From Burkholderia humptydooensis (GTDB lineage: Bacteria > Pseudomonadota > Gammaproteobacteria > Burkholderiales > Burkholderiaceae), in the NCBI RefSeq assembly GCF_001513745.1, contig NZ_CP013382.1, positions 992,001 through 1,056,000 on the forward strand: DNA of 64,000 bases, given 5' to 3'. Numbering within the stretch: position 1 is the first letter of the stretch; every line of letters starts with the position of its first letter. The position numbers were made by a program, and so were the translations under genes. This document shows positions 16,533 through 25,757 of the stretch, piece by piece. Below the pieces are notes generated by a model that was not told the DNA's origin, searched no databases, and saw only the letters and a program-made list of their open reading frames with translations.

Positions 16533-17957
16533 ATGGCTTCAACGGAAAGCGCGTCGCGCGCATCGGTGTCGGCATCGGCATCGGCGATCGACGCCGGCGT
16601 CATCTCGGCGCGCCTCGACCGCCTGCCGCCCACCCGCAGCGTCTGGAAACTCGTCGCGCTGCTGAGTCTCGGCTTTTTCTTCGAGCTCTACGATCTGCTG
16701 TACAGCGGCTACGTCGCGCCCGGCCTCGTGAAGAGCGGCATCCTGAGCGCGACGACGCACGGGCTGTTCGGCACGACGGGCGTCGCGAGCTTCATCGCCG
16801 CGCTGTTCGCGGGGCTCTTCATCGGCACGATCGCGTGCGGCTTCCTCGCCGACCGCTTCGGCCGCCGCGCGGTGTTCACGTGGTCGCTCCTGTGGTACAC
16901 GGCCGCGAACGTCGTGATGGCGTTCCAGGACACCGCCGCGGGCCTCAATTTCTGGCGCTTCGTCGTCGGGCTGGGGCTCGGCGTCGAAATGGTGACGATC
17001 GGCACGTACATCTCGGAGCTCGTGCCGAAGCAGATCCGCGGCCGCGCGTTCGCGTGCGAGCAGGCGGTCGGCTTCGCCGCGGTGCCCGTCGTCGCGCTGC
17101 TCGCGTACCTGCTCGTGCCGCGCGCGCCGTTCGGCCTCGACGGCTGGCGCTGGGTCGTGCTGATCGGCGCGCACAGCGCGCTCTTCGTCTGGTGGATTCG
17201 CCGCCAGTTGCCGGAAAGCCCGCGCTGGCTCGCGCAGCAAGGCCGGCTCGACGAAGCCGAGCGCGTGCTCGCCGCGCTCGAGGCGAAGGTCGAGGCGGAG
17301 TACGGCCGGCCGCTGCCGCCGCCCGCGCCCGCCGAGCCCGTCCCGCCGCGCGGCCGGTTCGGCGACATGTGGGCGCCGCCGTACCGCAAGCGCACGGTGA
17401 TGATGACGATCTTCAACGTGTTCCAGACGGTCGGCTTCTACGGCTTCGCGAACTGGGTGCCGACGCTGCTCATCAAACAGGGGATCACCGTCACGACGAG
17501 CCTCATGTATTCGAGCGTGATCGCGCTCGCGGCGCCGATCGGGCCGCTGATCGGCCTCGCGATCGCCGATCGCTTCGAACGCAAGACGGTGATCGTCGCG
17601 ATGGCGGGCGCGGCGATGATCTCGGGGCTGCTGTTCAGCCAGGCGTCGGCCGCGTGGCTGCTCGTCGCGCTCGGCGTGTGCCTCACGCTCGCGAACAACA
17701 TCATGTCGTACAGCTTCCATGCGTATCAGGCCGAGCTGTTCCCGACGGCGATCCGCGCGCGCGCGGTCGGCTTCGTCTATTCGTGGAGCCGCTTCTCGGC
17801 GATCTTCACGTCGTTCGCGATCGCGGCCGTGCTCAAGGGATTCGGCACGCCCGGCGTGTTCGTGTTCATCGCGGGCGCGATGGCGATCGTGATGGCGTCG
17901 ATCGGGATGATGGGGCCGCGCACGAAAGGCATCGCGCTCGAAGCGATATCGCATTGA
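16533..17957 (+). CDS. MFS transporter, sugar/organic-acid symporter type
   Basis: 474 residues with about 12 membrane helices. The N-terminal 40 residues are Ser/Ala rich and cytoplasmic. Family signs: GFFFELYDLLYSGYVAPGL in helix 1, the loop 2-3 motif GFLADRFGRRAVF, PESPRWLAQQGRLDEAERVL after helix 6 (typical of sugar-porter and NiaP-like proteins), and ADRFERKT in loop 8-9. It should be a proton-driven importer of a small organic molecule; the substrate cannot be told. There is no obvious enzyme partner: the neighbours are a GST gene and a DUF2891 gene. Confidence 0.85.
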   Translation: MASTESASRASVSASASAIDAGVISARLDRLPPTRSVWKLVALLSLGFFFELYDLLYSGYVAPGLVKSGILSATTHGLFGTTGVASFIAALFAGLFIGTIACGFLADRFGRRAVFTWSLLWYTAANVVMAFQDTAAGLNFWRFVVGLGLGVEMVTIGTYISELVPKQIRGRAFACEQAVGFAAVPVVALLAYLLVPRAPFGLDGWRWVVLIGAHSALFVWWIRRQLPESPRWLAQQGRLDEAERVLAALEAKVEAEYGRPLPPPAPAEPVPPRGRFGDMWAPPYRKRTVMMTIFNVFQTVGFYGFANWVPTLLIKQGITVTTSLMYSSVIALAAPIGPLIGLAIADRFERKTVIVAMAGAAMISGLLFSQASAAWLLVALGVCLTLANNIMSYSFHAYQAELFPTAIRARAVGFVYSWSRFSAIFTSFAIAAVLKGFGTPGVFVFIAGAMAIVMASIGMMGPRTKGIALEAISH

Positions 17958-18208
17958 CGGCGCGCCGGGCGGACGGCGCGCGCGTTCGATGCGTGCGCCA
18001 GCGCCTGGCGACGAAGGGCTGGCCGGCGGCGGGCATGCGGGCGGCGTGCCGCGATGCCGTATTCAGGCGAGCCGCATCAGCGGTCCGCTCCGCGCACGTG
18101 GCTTTGCGATGGGCGTGCTCGAACGGCGCGACCCGATGCGCGCGACAGGCATCGGGCGATGCAACGACGTCGGACGCAGCCGACGCGACGCCGCTTCCGT
18201 CGGTCGGC

Positions 18209-19222
18209 TCACGCCTCCAGCGCGAGCACCGCAAACGACGCGAGCCAGTGCTCGCCCATGTAGTCGCCCGCGACGTGCTCGAGCGCGCTCGCGAGATGCG
18301 CGTCGGCCGCGCCGGCGAGCGCCGCCCGGCGCGGATCGCCGTCCGGCAGCGCCCGTGCGAGCGAGCGCTGGCACCACGCGCGGCTCAGGTTCAGGCCGTC
18401 GAGGTGCGCGATCTTGCCGTCGGTGCGGTCGGTGACGGTGGCGGGCGTGAAGAGCGTCGCCGGCTCGCGCGCGGCGAGCGACGGCAGGAACGCGTCGAAC
18501 CACGCGAGAAACTCGGCCGCCGGCAGCACGCGCCGCATCAGCTCCGCCTCCATCAGCGCGGGCGACAGGAACTCGTCGCCGCTCGGCTCCCACGCCTGAC
18601 AGTTCGCGTCGCGCAGATGCCAGCGCCGCGCGGTGTCGACGATCAGCGCCTCGAGCGCCGCGCGCCCCGTCTGCCGTGCGAAATCGAGCGCGAGCGACAG
18701 CGCGAACGCGGTGTTGAAGTGCGTGCCGACGCGCAGCGGATAGGTCGCCTTCGGCAGGAATTCGGTGAAGCGCTCGACGAAGATGTCGGTCAGCGGCGCG
18801 AGCGTCGCCGACCAGCGGCGGCCCGCGTCCGACGTCATCGACGCGAGCTGCGCGGACAGCGCGAGCAGCCATCCCCAGCCGTATGGCCGCTCGAAGCCAT
18901 GATTGTGCGGCAGGTTCAGGTACGCCGCTTCGCCCGCGACGTTCTCGGCGGTGAAGTGCGCGTCGACGGTCTCGACGATGCGCCGCGCCTGCGGCAGATC
19001 GGCAAAGCGATCGAGCAGCCGCGTGACGAGCCAGTAGCCGTGCACGCACGAATGCCAGTCGTAGCTGCCGTAGAAGATCGGATGCAGCGCACGGGGGCCG
19101 CGCACGTCTTGCGGGCCGGCGAGTGAATGCGTGAGCTTGTTCGGATATTCGCGCGTCAGGTGGCCGAGCGCGAGGTTCGCGAATTGCGAGGCGAGGGCGG
19201 GCGTCAGTTGTCGGGCGGTCAT
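18209..19222 (-). CDS. DUF2891 family protein
   Basis: 337 residues, no signal peptide or membrane segment. It matches the DUF2891 family from memory: HPIFYGSYDWHSCVHGYW near residue 48, LNLPHNHGFERPYGWGWLL near 103, and CQAWEPSGDEFLSP near 209. The repeated helical pattern and conserved His/Trp/Asp residues suggest an alpha/alpha-barrel like that of glycoside hydrolases or epimerases, but no function is established. The gene stands alone on the minus strand, next to the lipoprotein gene upstream. Confidence 0.8.
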   Translation of the reverse strand: MTARQLTPALASQFANLALGHLTREYPNKLTHSLAGPQDVRGPRALHPIFYGSYDWHSCVHGYWLVTRLLDRFADLPQARRIVETVDAHFTAENVAGEAAYLNLPHNHGFERPYGWGWLLALSAQLASMTSDAGRRWSATLAPLTDIFVERFTEFLPKATYPLRVGTHFNTAFALSLALDFARQTGRAALEALIVDTARRWHLRDANCQAWEPSGDEFLSPALMEAELMRRVLPAAEFLAWFDAFLPSLAAREPATLFTPATVTDRTDGKIAHLDGLNLSRAWCQRSLARALPDGDPRRAALAGAADAHLASALEHVAGDYMGEHWLASFAVLALEA

Positions 19223-19293
19223 GGCGAGGGCGTCGAAAGAAGAGCGGCGCGCATCGCGCGCGCCGCGGTCGACGACATGTTACTCGCCGGCGT

Positions 19294-19932
19294 CTACGGA
19301 CGGCAGTGCAACTGCTGGTAGCGCGTTTCGAGCTCGATCTGCTGCTCGCTGCGCTCGCGCTGTTCCTTCGCTTCCCGCTCGGTGGCCGGATACGGCTGGT
19401 GCGCCGACGAACGGCTCCCGTAGCCGGCCGACAGCGCCGCGAAGTTCGACGGCGCATGGCCGTTCGCGGACGGCAACGGCCGCGACGGCGGCGGTTCGTA
19501 GACGGGCGGCGCGGGGACTTTCCACGGCGTCGGGCTGTTGATCGCGCTCGGCGTGAGCAGCGCGGGCGGCGCCGAGCGTGCGGCGGCTTGCGTGTGGCGC
19601 GCCAGATTGTCGATCTTCGACGCGAGCTCGTCGCACGCTGCCTGCCGGCCCTGATCCTGCGCGAACGCGAAGTTGCGCTGCAGCGGGGCCGCGTATTGCG
19701 GCTTCGCGTCGGATGGCGCGGGCTTCGGCAGCGTTTGGGGGGCGAGGCTGCCGGACGGCAGCGAATGGGCGCGGGCGGTGGCGGGCGGCGTCTTCTGGCG
19801 TGGTTGCGGCGGCACCGCGCGGGACGCCGCCGCCGCGCTCGCCGGCGAGCCGGCAAGCGGCTGCGCTTGCGCGCTCGTGCACGCCGCGAGCAGGATCGCG
19901 GCCAGCGCCGCGCGCGACATCGGGACATTCAT
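19294..19932 (-). CDS. Pro/Ala-rich exported lipoprotein, hypothetical
   Basis: 212 residues if it starts at MNVPMSRAALAAILLAAC; a start six codons earlier is possible. The N-terminus is a signal peptide ending in a lipobox-like LLAAC near residue 18. The mature part is rich in Pro, Ala and Ser with no recognisable domain until a C-terminal charged helix (ATEREAKEQRERSEQQIELE) that could be a short coiled coil. Probably anchored in the outer or inner membrane; no function can be assigned. Confidence 0.55.
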   Translation of the reverse strand: MNVPMSRAALAAILLAACTSAQAQPLAGSPASAAAASRAVPPQPRQKTPPATARAHSLPSGSLAPQTLPKPAPSDAKPQYAAPLQRNFAFAQDQGRQAACDELASKIDNLARHTQAAARSAPPALLTPSAINSPTPWKVPAPPVYEPPPSRPLPSANGHAPSNFAALSAGYGSRSSAHQPYPATEREAKEQRERSEQQIELETRYQQLHCRP

Positions 19933-20124
19933 GCGGCGAAGTAGCGACAAAAATCTAACGAGCCGCGGATCGTCTCATGGCGAGCCGTGTCATGTCGATT
20001 GGATTCGTGTGGAGATTTGTCTCGGTGAGCGCGATGGCTCGGGATTCTCGTCTGCGCCCCGCCGACGGCGTAGGTTCGGATCGACAGCGCGCATCCGCAA
20101 GCCGCATGCCGAACGACACGCGCG

Positions 20125-20916
20125 TCACTTGACCCAAAGCGGATGATCCGCATAACGGCAGAATCGCGCGATCACGCGCGGCTTCAGAAAATATCTCGCG
20201 TTGGCGGCATTGATGAAATTCTCCGACAGCGCGAGGCTCGGCTCCTCGTTTCTGACCGCGTGCCACCAGGTGGCCGGCATGTACACGATCTCGCCGGGCT
20301 GCTGCACATGCATGTGCGCCCGTGCGTTCGCGAATAGCGGAAAGCGATCGAGGTCGGGGCGAAACGCGTCGACTGCCCCTCGATACATGCATTGCGCCTG
20401 ATCCGGCGAATAGACGAGCCACCGCTTGCTGCCGACGAACAGCGCGTTCCACGCGCTCGTCAGCAGGAAATCGACGTGCAGATGCGACGCCGACGAGGCC
20501 GGGCCGATGTACAGCCAGCGCCATTTCGGTTGCCACTTGCCCGGAAGGCGCGTCGCCCAGTTCGCGAAGTGGCGCGGAACCCGATACTGCGCGCGCAAGT
20601 CCGGAATGTCGTCTTCGAATACCCAGTCTTTCAGATAGAAATGCGCGTCCGGATCGCCGAGGCTGTCGATGTAATCGGCGAGCGGCAGCGTGACGGTGCG
20701 GTCGTAGTCGTCGGAACGCCGGGCGACGATCGTCACGTTGCCGTGGCGACGCTTGAAGTAATCGAGATTCCAGAGGCGCGCGGCCTCCCAATCCCGCATG
20801 AGGCCCGTGAGCACGACCGGTTTTCCCGGCATCGCATACCGTTCGACGAACTCCTCGCACGACAGCGCGTCGCGTCTGTCGATCGGCAGGAAACCGGTTC
20901 GCGCGACGCCGTTCAT
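20125..20916 (-). CDS. JmjC/cupin-like Fe(II)/2-oxoglutarate oxygenase
   Basis: 263 residues. It has the cupin_8/JmjC layout: an N-terminal EFVERYAMPGKPVVLTGL typical of the JMJD6/FIH group, then HVD (H147, D149) and a distal His in TWWHAVRNEE (H219), which form the iron-binding facial triad. NALFVGSKRWLVYSP between them is also typical. Such enzymes hydroxylate proteins or small molecules with O2 and 2-oxoglutarate. It is the last gene of a three-gene operon: only one base separates its ATG from the stop of the DUF3326 gene. I therefore infer that it hydroxylates an intermediate of that pathway rather than acting on bulk protein. GC content is lower than that of the flanks. Confidence 0.8.
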   Translation of the reverse strand: MNGVARTGFLPIDRRDALSCEEFVERYAMPGKPVVLTGLMRDWEAARLWNLDYFKRRHGNVTIVARRSDDYDRTVTLPLADYIDSLGDPDAHFYLKDWVFEDDIPDLRAQYRVPRHFANWATRLPGKWQPKWRWLYIGPASSASHLHVDFLLTSAWNALFVGSKRWLVYSPDQAQCMYRGAVDAFRPDLDRFPLFANARAHMHVQQPGEIVYMPATWWHAVRNEEPSLALSENFINAANARYFLKPRVIARFCRYADHPLWVK

Positions 20917-20917
20917 G

Positions 20918-22282
20918 TCAGGCCACGTTCGCGGCGGCCGCGATCGGCGATGCGCCGCGCGCGCGCTCCGTGCCCACGCGAAGCACGTCGACGGGTTCGA
21001 GCGGCCGTCTGACCGAATCGGGATTCAGGCCCGCGCGCATCGAGGCGATGACGCCCGCGGCTTCCCAGTAGTTGTCGACGATGCGCAATTGTCCCGGCGC
21101 CCACGGCAGGCTGCGAAGATCGTTGCGCATGACGTTGCGATTCTCGCGCACGGCGATGACGGGTATGCGTTGCGCCAGTGCGGCGAATACCGGCAATCCG
21201 ACGCAGCCTTCGGGAATCACGATGCACGACACGTCGGACACGGATACCGTCCCGGCGGCGTCGCTCGCGCGCGCGAGCTCGACGATGCGGGGCGAGCGCT
21301 TCAAGCCCTTGAGGATGCACTGCAGGAACGTGAGGGAAACGACTTCCGGCGCGATGCGCGGATCGACTACGCCGTAATCGCGCACGGCGAATCGCGCGTC
21401 TTCGTACATCGGCGAGTGTGCCGACGGCACCGAGAACAGTGTCGATATGGTGTGCGTGAGCATGGCTTCGACGCCGCCCCACGGATTGACCATGCCGAGC
21501 GTGCCTTCGTAGTAGCCGGTGCGGCATTCGTCCGGGACGTGGATGTGCGAGGCGATCGCGACTGCGTCGAACGTGTCGCGATGCTCGGCGAGCAGCGCCA
21601 CGAGCGCGTCCAGGTTCTCGACGACGCCGGCCGCGCGGCCGCTCGACGCATAGGTGCTCGTCAGGCGGATGCCGGGGTCCAGGTGCAATACGCGAGGGCA
21701 ATCGAGGCCGTATGCGGCGCGCGCGGCATTGACCGAGTTGATCGCCGCGTTGACGAAGGTCGGGCATTCGTTCGAGCCGACGACCGCGAGCACGCGGTTT
21801 GCCCGCACCGGTTGAAGGCCGATCTGGCCGAGCAGGAGCCGGCAGATGACGCTGCCTTCGACATAGAGGCCGTTCGCCGGCAGCTCGTTGATGTCCGCGG
21901 CGTTGACGACGTTCGGATGCGTGATCAGGCGATCGCAGATCGACGACAGCAGCATCGCGACGGGGCCGGCGTCGCCGTCGTGGCCGCCGATTTCCGCGCC
22001 GACGCCGGTCGGCACGATCAGCGCGACGTTGAATTCGCCGCCGCCGATGCGCGTTCGCCGCTCGCATTTGAACAATCCGCCTGCCTGGATGGCATCGGGA
22101 ATCTCGCCGTTCGACAGCACGCCGATTTCGCAATCGAATCCGCGTTCGTCGCTGCGCGTGACGACGAAGCGCACCGGCGTCTCGTCGGGTTCGAGCTGTT
22201 GCCGCGTGAGCTCGCGAAGACGATCGAGCGACACGCTCGCCAGCGGGCGGGAAACGGAAAACGCTTTTTCATGGATATGCAT
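20918..22282 (-). CDS. DUF3326 family protein
   Basis: 454 residues, soluble, no signal peptide. It matches DUF3326, a family I remember mainly from cyanobacteria: VALIVPTGVGAEIGGHDGD near residue 86, CDRLITHPNVVNAADINELP near 115, then YVEGSVICRLLLGQIGL. The N-terminal 80 residues are an extra alpha/beta part. The conserved Gly/His/Asp/Asn residues in these motifs suggest a binding pocket, but no reaction is known to me. It overlaps the end of the Rieske-decarboxylase fusion gene by 14 bp and is followed after one base by the JmjC gene, so all three are translated together. It may act on the product of the fusion enzyme. Confidence 0.8.
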   Translation of the reverse strand: MHIHEKAFSVSRPLASVSLDRLRELTRQQLEPDETPVRFVVTRSDERGFDCEIGVLSNGEIPDAIQAGGLFKCERRTRIGGGEFNVALIVPTGVGAEIGGHDGDAGPVAMLLSSICDRLITHPNVVNAADINELPANGLYVEGSVICRLLLGQIGLQPVRANRVLAVVGSNECPTFVNAAINSVNAARAAYGLDCPRVLHLDPGIRLTSTYASSGRAAGVVENLDALVALLAEHRDTFDAVAIASHIHVPDECRTGYYEGTLGMVNPWGGVEAMLTHTISTLFSVPSAHSPMYEDARFAVRDYGVVDPRIAPEVVSLTFLQCILKGLKRSPRIVELARASDAAGTVSVSDVSCIVIPEGCVGLPVFAALAQRIPVIAVRENRNVMRNDLRSLPWAPGQLRIVDNYWEAAGVIASMRAGLNPDSVRRPLEPVDVLRVGTERARGASPIAAAANVA

Positions 22283-25200
22283 GGTCGAGTCCCCCGTTCT
22301 GGCGAAGAAAGTCTTCGTAGGAAAACCGCTGGACCACCGCGAGCCTGCCGGTTTCGTCCCTGCGATAGATGGTTGGCATGTTGATGCCGTTGAAGCGATG
22401 CGCTTTCACGAGCGTATAGGCGCCGGCGTTCACGAACGCCACGCGGGAGCCCACCTTCAGCGGCGCGTCGAAGCGACAGGTGCCGAACAGGTCCCCTGCG
22501 AGGCACGACGCGCCCGCCAGCAGGTACGCATGCTCGTGCGCGGGATGATGGCCGGCGACGTCCGGCCGAAACTGATATTCGAATACCTCGGGGTAGTGAT
22601 TGACGGTCGTATCGAGCACGGCGACGGACGTGCCGCCGCTGTCGAACAGATCGACGACGGACGCGACGATCGTCCCGGCCGCACGCGCGATCGCCGCGCC
22701 CGGCTCGACGAACAGCGTGATGCCGAAGCGCTCGCGCAGGCGTTTTGCGCACGCGTGGAACCGGTCGACGTTTCGCGCGTTGTCCGCGATGTAGCCGCCG
22801 CCCAGATTGACCCAGGCGAGACCGTCGAGCGCGCGCGAGAGCCGCTTTTCGATGTGATCGATCGTTTCGGCAAGCTGACCAAAATCGGGGGAGTCGCAGT
22901 TCGTGTGGAAATGAATGCCTTGCAGGCCCTGCAGCGCGCGCGGATCGTCGGCGACGGCGCGTTCCATCGCGTCGAGCGGCACGCCGAGCTTCGAATGAGG
23001 CCGGCACGGATCGTAGCGCGCGTCGGCCACGACCGAATATTGCGGATTGATCCGCAAGCCGCACGACAGGCGGCCCGCGAACGCGGCATGCAGGCGACCC
23101 CATTGCGACAGCGAGTTCAGCGCGACGTAATCGCAGTTGTCGACGATCGCGCCGAGGTCGCGGTCGCTCAACGCCGGCGTCGTGAGATGGATCGAGCCCG
23201 CCCGGCCGAGGAGCGCGCGCGAAAACGCGGCCTCGAACGGCGAAGATGCGGCGAAGCCGTCGACATGCGGCGCGATGCATTCGAGCGCTCCCGCGTGCGA
23301 GAACGGCTTCAGCGGATACAGCAGGCGGCAGCCGCTGTCGCCGAGCAGCGCGTGCATCGCAGACAATGCATCGCGCAGCGCGCGTTCGTCATAGACGAAT
23401 GCGGGCGTGTCGAGCGCATCGAGCGCATCGAGGGTTTCGGCTTCGCGTCGCCGGGCGGACGGTGGCGTCGCGGCGGAGGTCGCGGAGGCCGCGCAGGCGC
23501 GGCGGGCCGCATCCGCGCCATCGCTCCGAGGCGCGCCGTTTTCGTCGCGCTCGCGCAGCCTGAGCGCTTGATTCACGCGCGCGATCGCGCCGTCGCGCGG
23601 ACGTCGAACGCAGCGCGTGACGGGCAGGGCGCGCCGCAGCAATTGCTGGAAATCCGCGACGCTCACTTCCATGTCGTTGAATACGCCGCGCCGATCATAA
23701 CTGCGCGTCGATGCCGCAACCTGGCTTCGATAATTGAGTTGAATGTCTTCCTCGACGAGCTCGATCTGCAATTGCTCGACATTGCATTGCCGGGCGACGT
23801 TCAGCGCGCCGTCCGCCGCGTGGCCGTAGCTGCGGATCTTCACGCTGCACGCTCGCGGGCCGACCGGAATGAACGACATCGCCTGGATGTGATCGGGAAA
23901 GACCGTGATGCCGAGCATCGTCGCCGTTTGCGCCGTTTCGGGAATCGAGCCGAACACTGTCAGTTGAAGCGGGCGCGAAAGGGCGGCGTTGCCGTCGGCC
24001 ATCGCGCGTTGCCGCGCTTCCTCGTCGGCGCCGTGTGTCGCGCCGCACTTCAATGCATCGCGATAGCGCGCCTCGACGGGCGACAGTCGCGCCGATTCCG
24101 GTTCGCGCAGCGTCAGCAGGTCGGATTGGCTCGACAGCTCGAACAAGCGGATCATCGCCCGGTGCGCCGCCGGGAAGTGATACATCTCGAGAAAGTTTTC
24201 CCACAGAATCTTCGCGTCCGCTTCGACGGCGAAGTCGTACCAGCCCTTGCCGATGAGCGGCGCCATCCGCTCGATCCGGTATGGGGCGAGCATTCGCGCA
24301 TGCTCCCAGATAGCAGCGACGCCGCCTCGGCCAGCCGCGAACCGCACGAATATCAGCCCTTGCCAGAGGTCGACGTCGATCGGCGCGAGCGCGCCGCACG
24401 CGCGCAGCCGTGCCGGATCGTCGGTTCGGCGATCGATGTCGATGAGGCGCTCGGCGCGTATCGCGCCGTCCCGGCCGCGAGAAACGTATGCGCGCTCGCC
24501 CGATACGTCGAGCGTCAATGCGCGTTCGCCGTCGCCCAGCTCCGCCGCGTGGCCGACGAAATGCCAGGCGGGCAGGACGAGCGCGTCCCTTTCGAGCGCG
24601 TGCAGCTCCGCGTCGCCGTATACCCAGGTGGCCATCGTCTCGCGCAGCGGTCCGCTCGCGAGCCGAGGCCCGATGTCGGCGATGTCGGCGCTATCGATCG
24701 TCGGCTCGCCGCTTCGTTTCGCGAGCGACGCGTAGTGCGCCGGGATGTCCGGATACGTCAGCAGGTGCTGACGAAGCTCGGCGCGAAGCACCGACAGGAT
24801 AGACGGATCACGCGCACGGCGAATCTCCGCCGCGAGGAAGCCGATGCGCAGCAGCACGCGGAACCGGTCCGGCACGAACGGCCGCTTGACATCGGGAAAC
24901 GCGAAATACACGCGCTCGTACAGCGCCGCCATTCGGCGGCTGACGCGCGAGACCGCTTTGCGCACGAGGATGCCGCCGCCGTCGTCGACGACTGCCGGAA
25001 CGCACGACAGAGAAAAGGCTTGCTGGCGAAAATCCGTGCCGAACTCGCCGTGTCGCGCCCCCGGCGCGTTTGCGCAGCGTCCGTCGACGTCGAAGGTCCA
25101 GCCGTGATACGGGCATCGAATGTGGCGATGCGGATCGAATGAGCCGGCAGCCTGAAAGATCTGCGTCTGCCGATGAGGGCAAACATTCAGGAACACGCGC

Positions 25201-25598
25201 GCCTCGCGCTCGCCCGAGCGGACCGCCGTCATGCTTTCCTGAAACGCATAGCCCGTCACGTAATCGCCGACGTTCGGCATCTCGTCCAATCGACAAAAGA
25301 GATGCCAGTCGTCGGTGTCGGCATGGTGTTCGACCGCCCGCAGCATCGTTGCCGCGTAGAATGCGCGCGCATTCTCGAGCGAGACAGGCTCGCCCGTTTG
25401 CGCCGCGTATCGAGCGGCTGCGCGATCGAAATGCGAGGCCGTTTCGCCTGCGCCGTCGAGCAGGGCTTCGACTCGCGCGTCCCAGTCGGGCAGCGACGAT
25501 GCGGCCGCTTGGCGCGCGCGGACGACCCATTCGTATTGTTCAAGACCACAAGCAATCAGTTGTCTTTCGTATTCTCGATCGGCCCCGGGGTGGTCCAT
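22269..25598 (-). CDS. Rieske oxygenase fused to a carboxynorspermidine-decarboxylase-like PLP domain
   Basis: 1109 residues. (1) A complete Rieske [2Fe-2S] domain with ligands C140, H142, C162 and H165 (VCPHR, CPYHGW). (2) About residues 338-382, a second Rieske-like start (LPAWHFVGHAAELGDGERA) that lacks the cysteines. (3) A Rieske-oxygenase catalytic domain, about 430-680, with iron ligands H474 and H479 in ENFLEMYHFPAAH. (4) A Ser/Ala linker, about 690-730. (5) From about 735, a fold-III PLP decarboxylase of the NspC type: lysine K764 in LLYPLKPFSH, GIHFHTNCDSP, WVNLGGGYI, FVEPGAAIA and GASCLAGDLFG. NspC removes CO2 from carboxy(nor)spermidine, while Rieske enzymes insert oxygen or demethylate. 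The two in one chain imply consecutive steps on an amine or amino acid. I know of no such fusion. It is first in the operon, with GAGGGAA before the ATG. Confidence 0.85.
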   Translation of the reverse strand: MDHPGADREYERQLIACGLEQYEWVVRARQAAASSLPDWDARVEALLDGAGETASHFDRAAARYAAQTGEPVSLENARAFYAATMLRAVEHHADTDDWHLFCRLDEMPNVGDYVTGYAFQESMTAVRSGEREARVFLNVCPHRQTQIFQAAGSFDPHRHIRCPYHGWTFDVDGRCANAPGARHGEFGTDFRQQAFSLSCVPAVVDDGGGILVRKAVSRVSRRMAALYERVYFAFPDVKRPFVPDRFRVLLRIGFLAAEIRRARDPSILSVLRAELRQHLLTYPDIPAHYASLAKRSGEPTIDSADIADIGPRLASGPLRETMATWVYGDAELHALERDALVLPAWHFVGHAAELGDGERALTLDVSGERAYVSRGRDGAIRAERLIDIDRRTDDPARLRACGALAPIDVDLWQGLIFVRFAAGRGGVAAIWEHARMLAPYRIERMAPLIGKGWYDFAVEADAKILWENFLEMYHFPAAHRAMIRLFELSSQSDLLTLREPESARLSPVEARYRDALKCGATHGADEEARQRAMADGNAALSRPLQLTVFGSIPETAQTATMLGITVFPDHIQAMSFIPVGPRACSVKIRSYGHAADGALNVARQCNVEQLQIELVEEDIQLNYRSQVAASTRSYDRRGVFNDMEVSVADFQQLLRRALPVTRCVRRPRDGAIARVNQALRLRERDENGAPRSDGADAARRACAASATSAATPPSARRREAETLDALDALDTPAFVYDERALRDALSAMHALLGDSGCRLLYPLKPFSHAGALECIAPHVDGFAASSPFEAAFSRALLGRAGSIHLTTPALSDRDLGAIVDNCDYVALNSLSQWGRLHAAFAGRLSCGLRINPQYSVVADARYDPCRPHSKLGVPLDAMERAVADDPRALQGLQGIHFHTNCDSPDFGQLAETIDHIEKRLSRALDGLAWVNLGGGYIADNARNVDRFHACAKRLRERFGITLFVEPGAAIARAAGTIVASVVDLFDSGGTSVAVLDTTVNHYPEVFEYQFRPDVAGHHPAHEHAYLLAGASCLAGDLFGTCRFDAPLKVGSRVAFVNAGAYTLVKAHRFNGINMPTIYRRDETGRLAVVQRFSYEDFLRQNGGLDHAYP

Positions 25599-25697
25599 TC
25601 ACGCGTTCCCTCGCAAAAAAACGCGACGACGAAGTTCGGTTCGGATAATGGATGCGTCGTTGTTTTCATCATAGGTAATGAAAATTAAATAGGGTAG
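25599..25697 (-). promoter_or_regulatory. AT-rich promoter region of the Rieske/DUF3326/JmjC operon
   Basis: Read on the minus strand, an AT-rich block (TATTTAATTTTCATTACC, about 25667-25684) lies some 75 bp before the start codon, followed by the ribosome site GAGGGAA. This is the only AT-rich stretch nearby and the only space for a promoter. Exact -35/-10 boxes are not clear. Confidence 0.4.
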
Positions 25698-25757
25698 CTT
25701 GAGATTGCGTTGGCGCGTCGCGATCGGTGCGACGGGCGAAACAATCGGCGGGAATGT

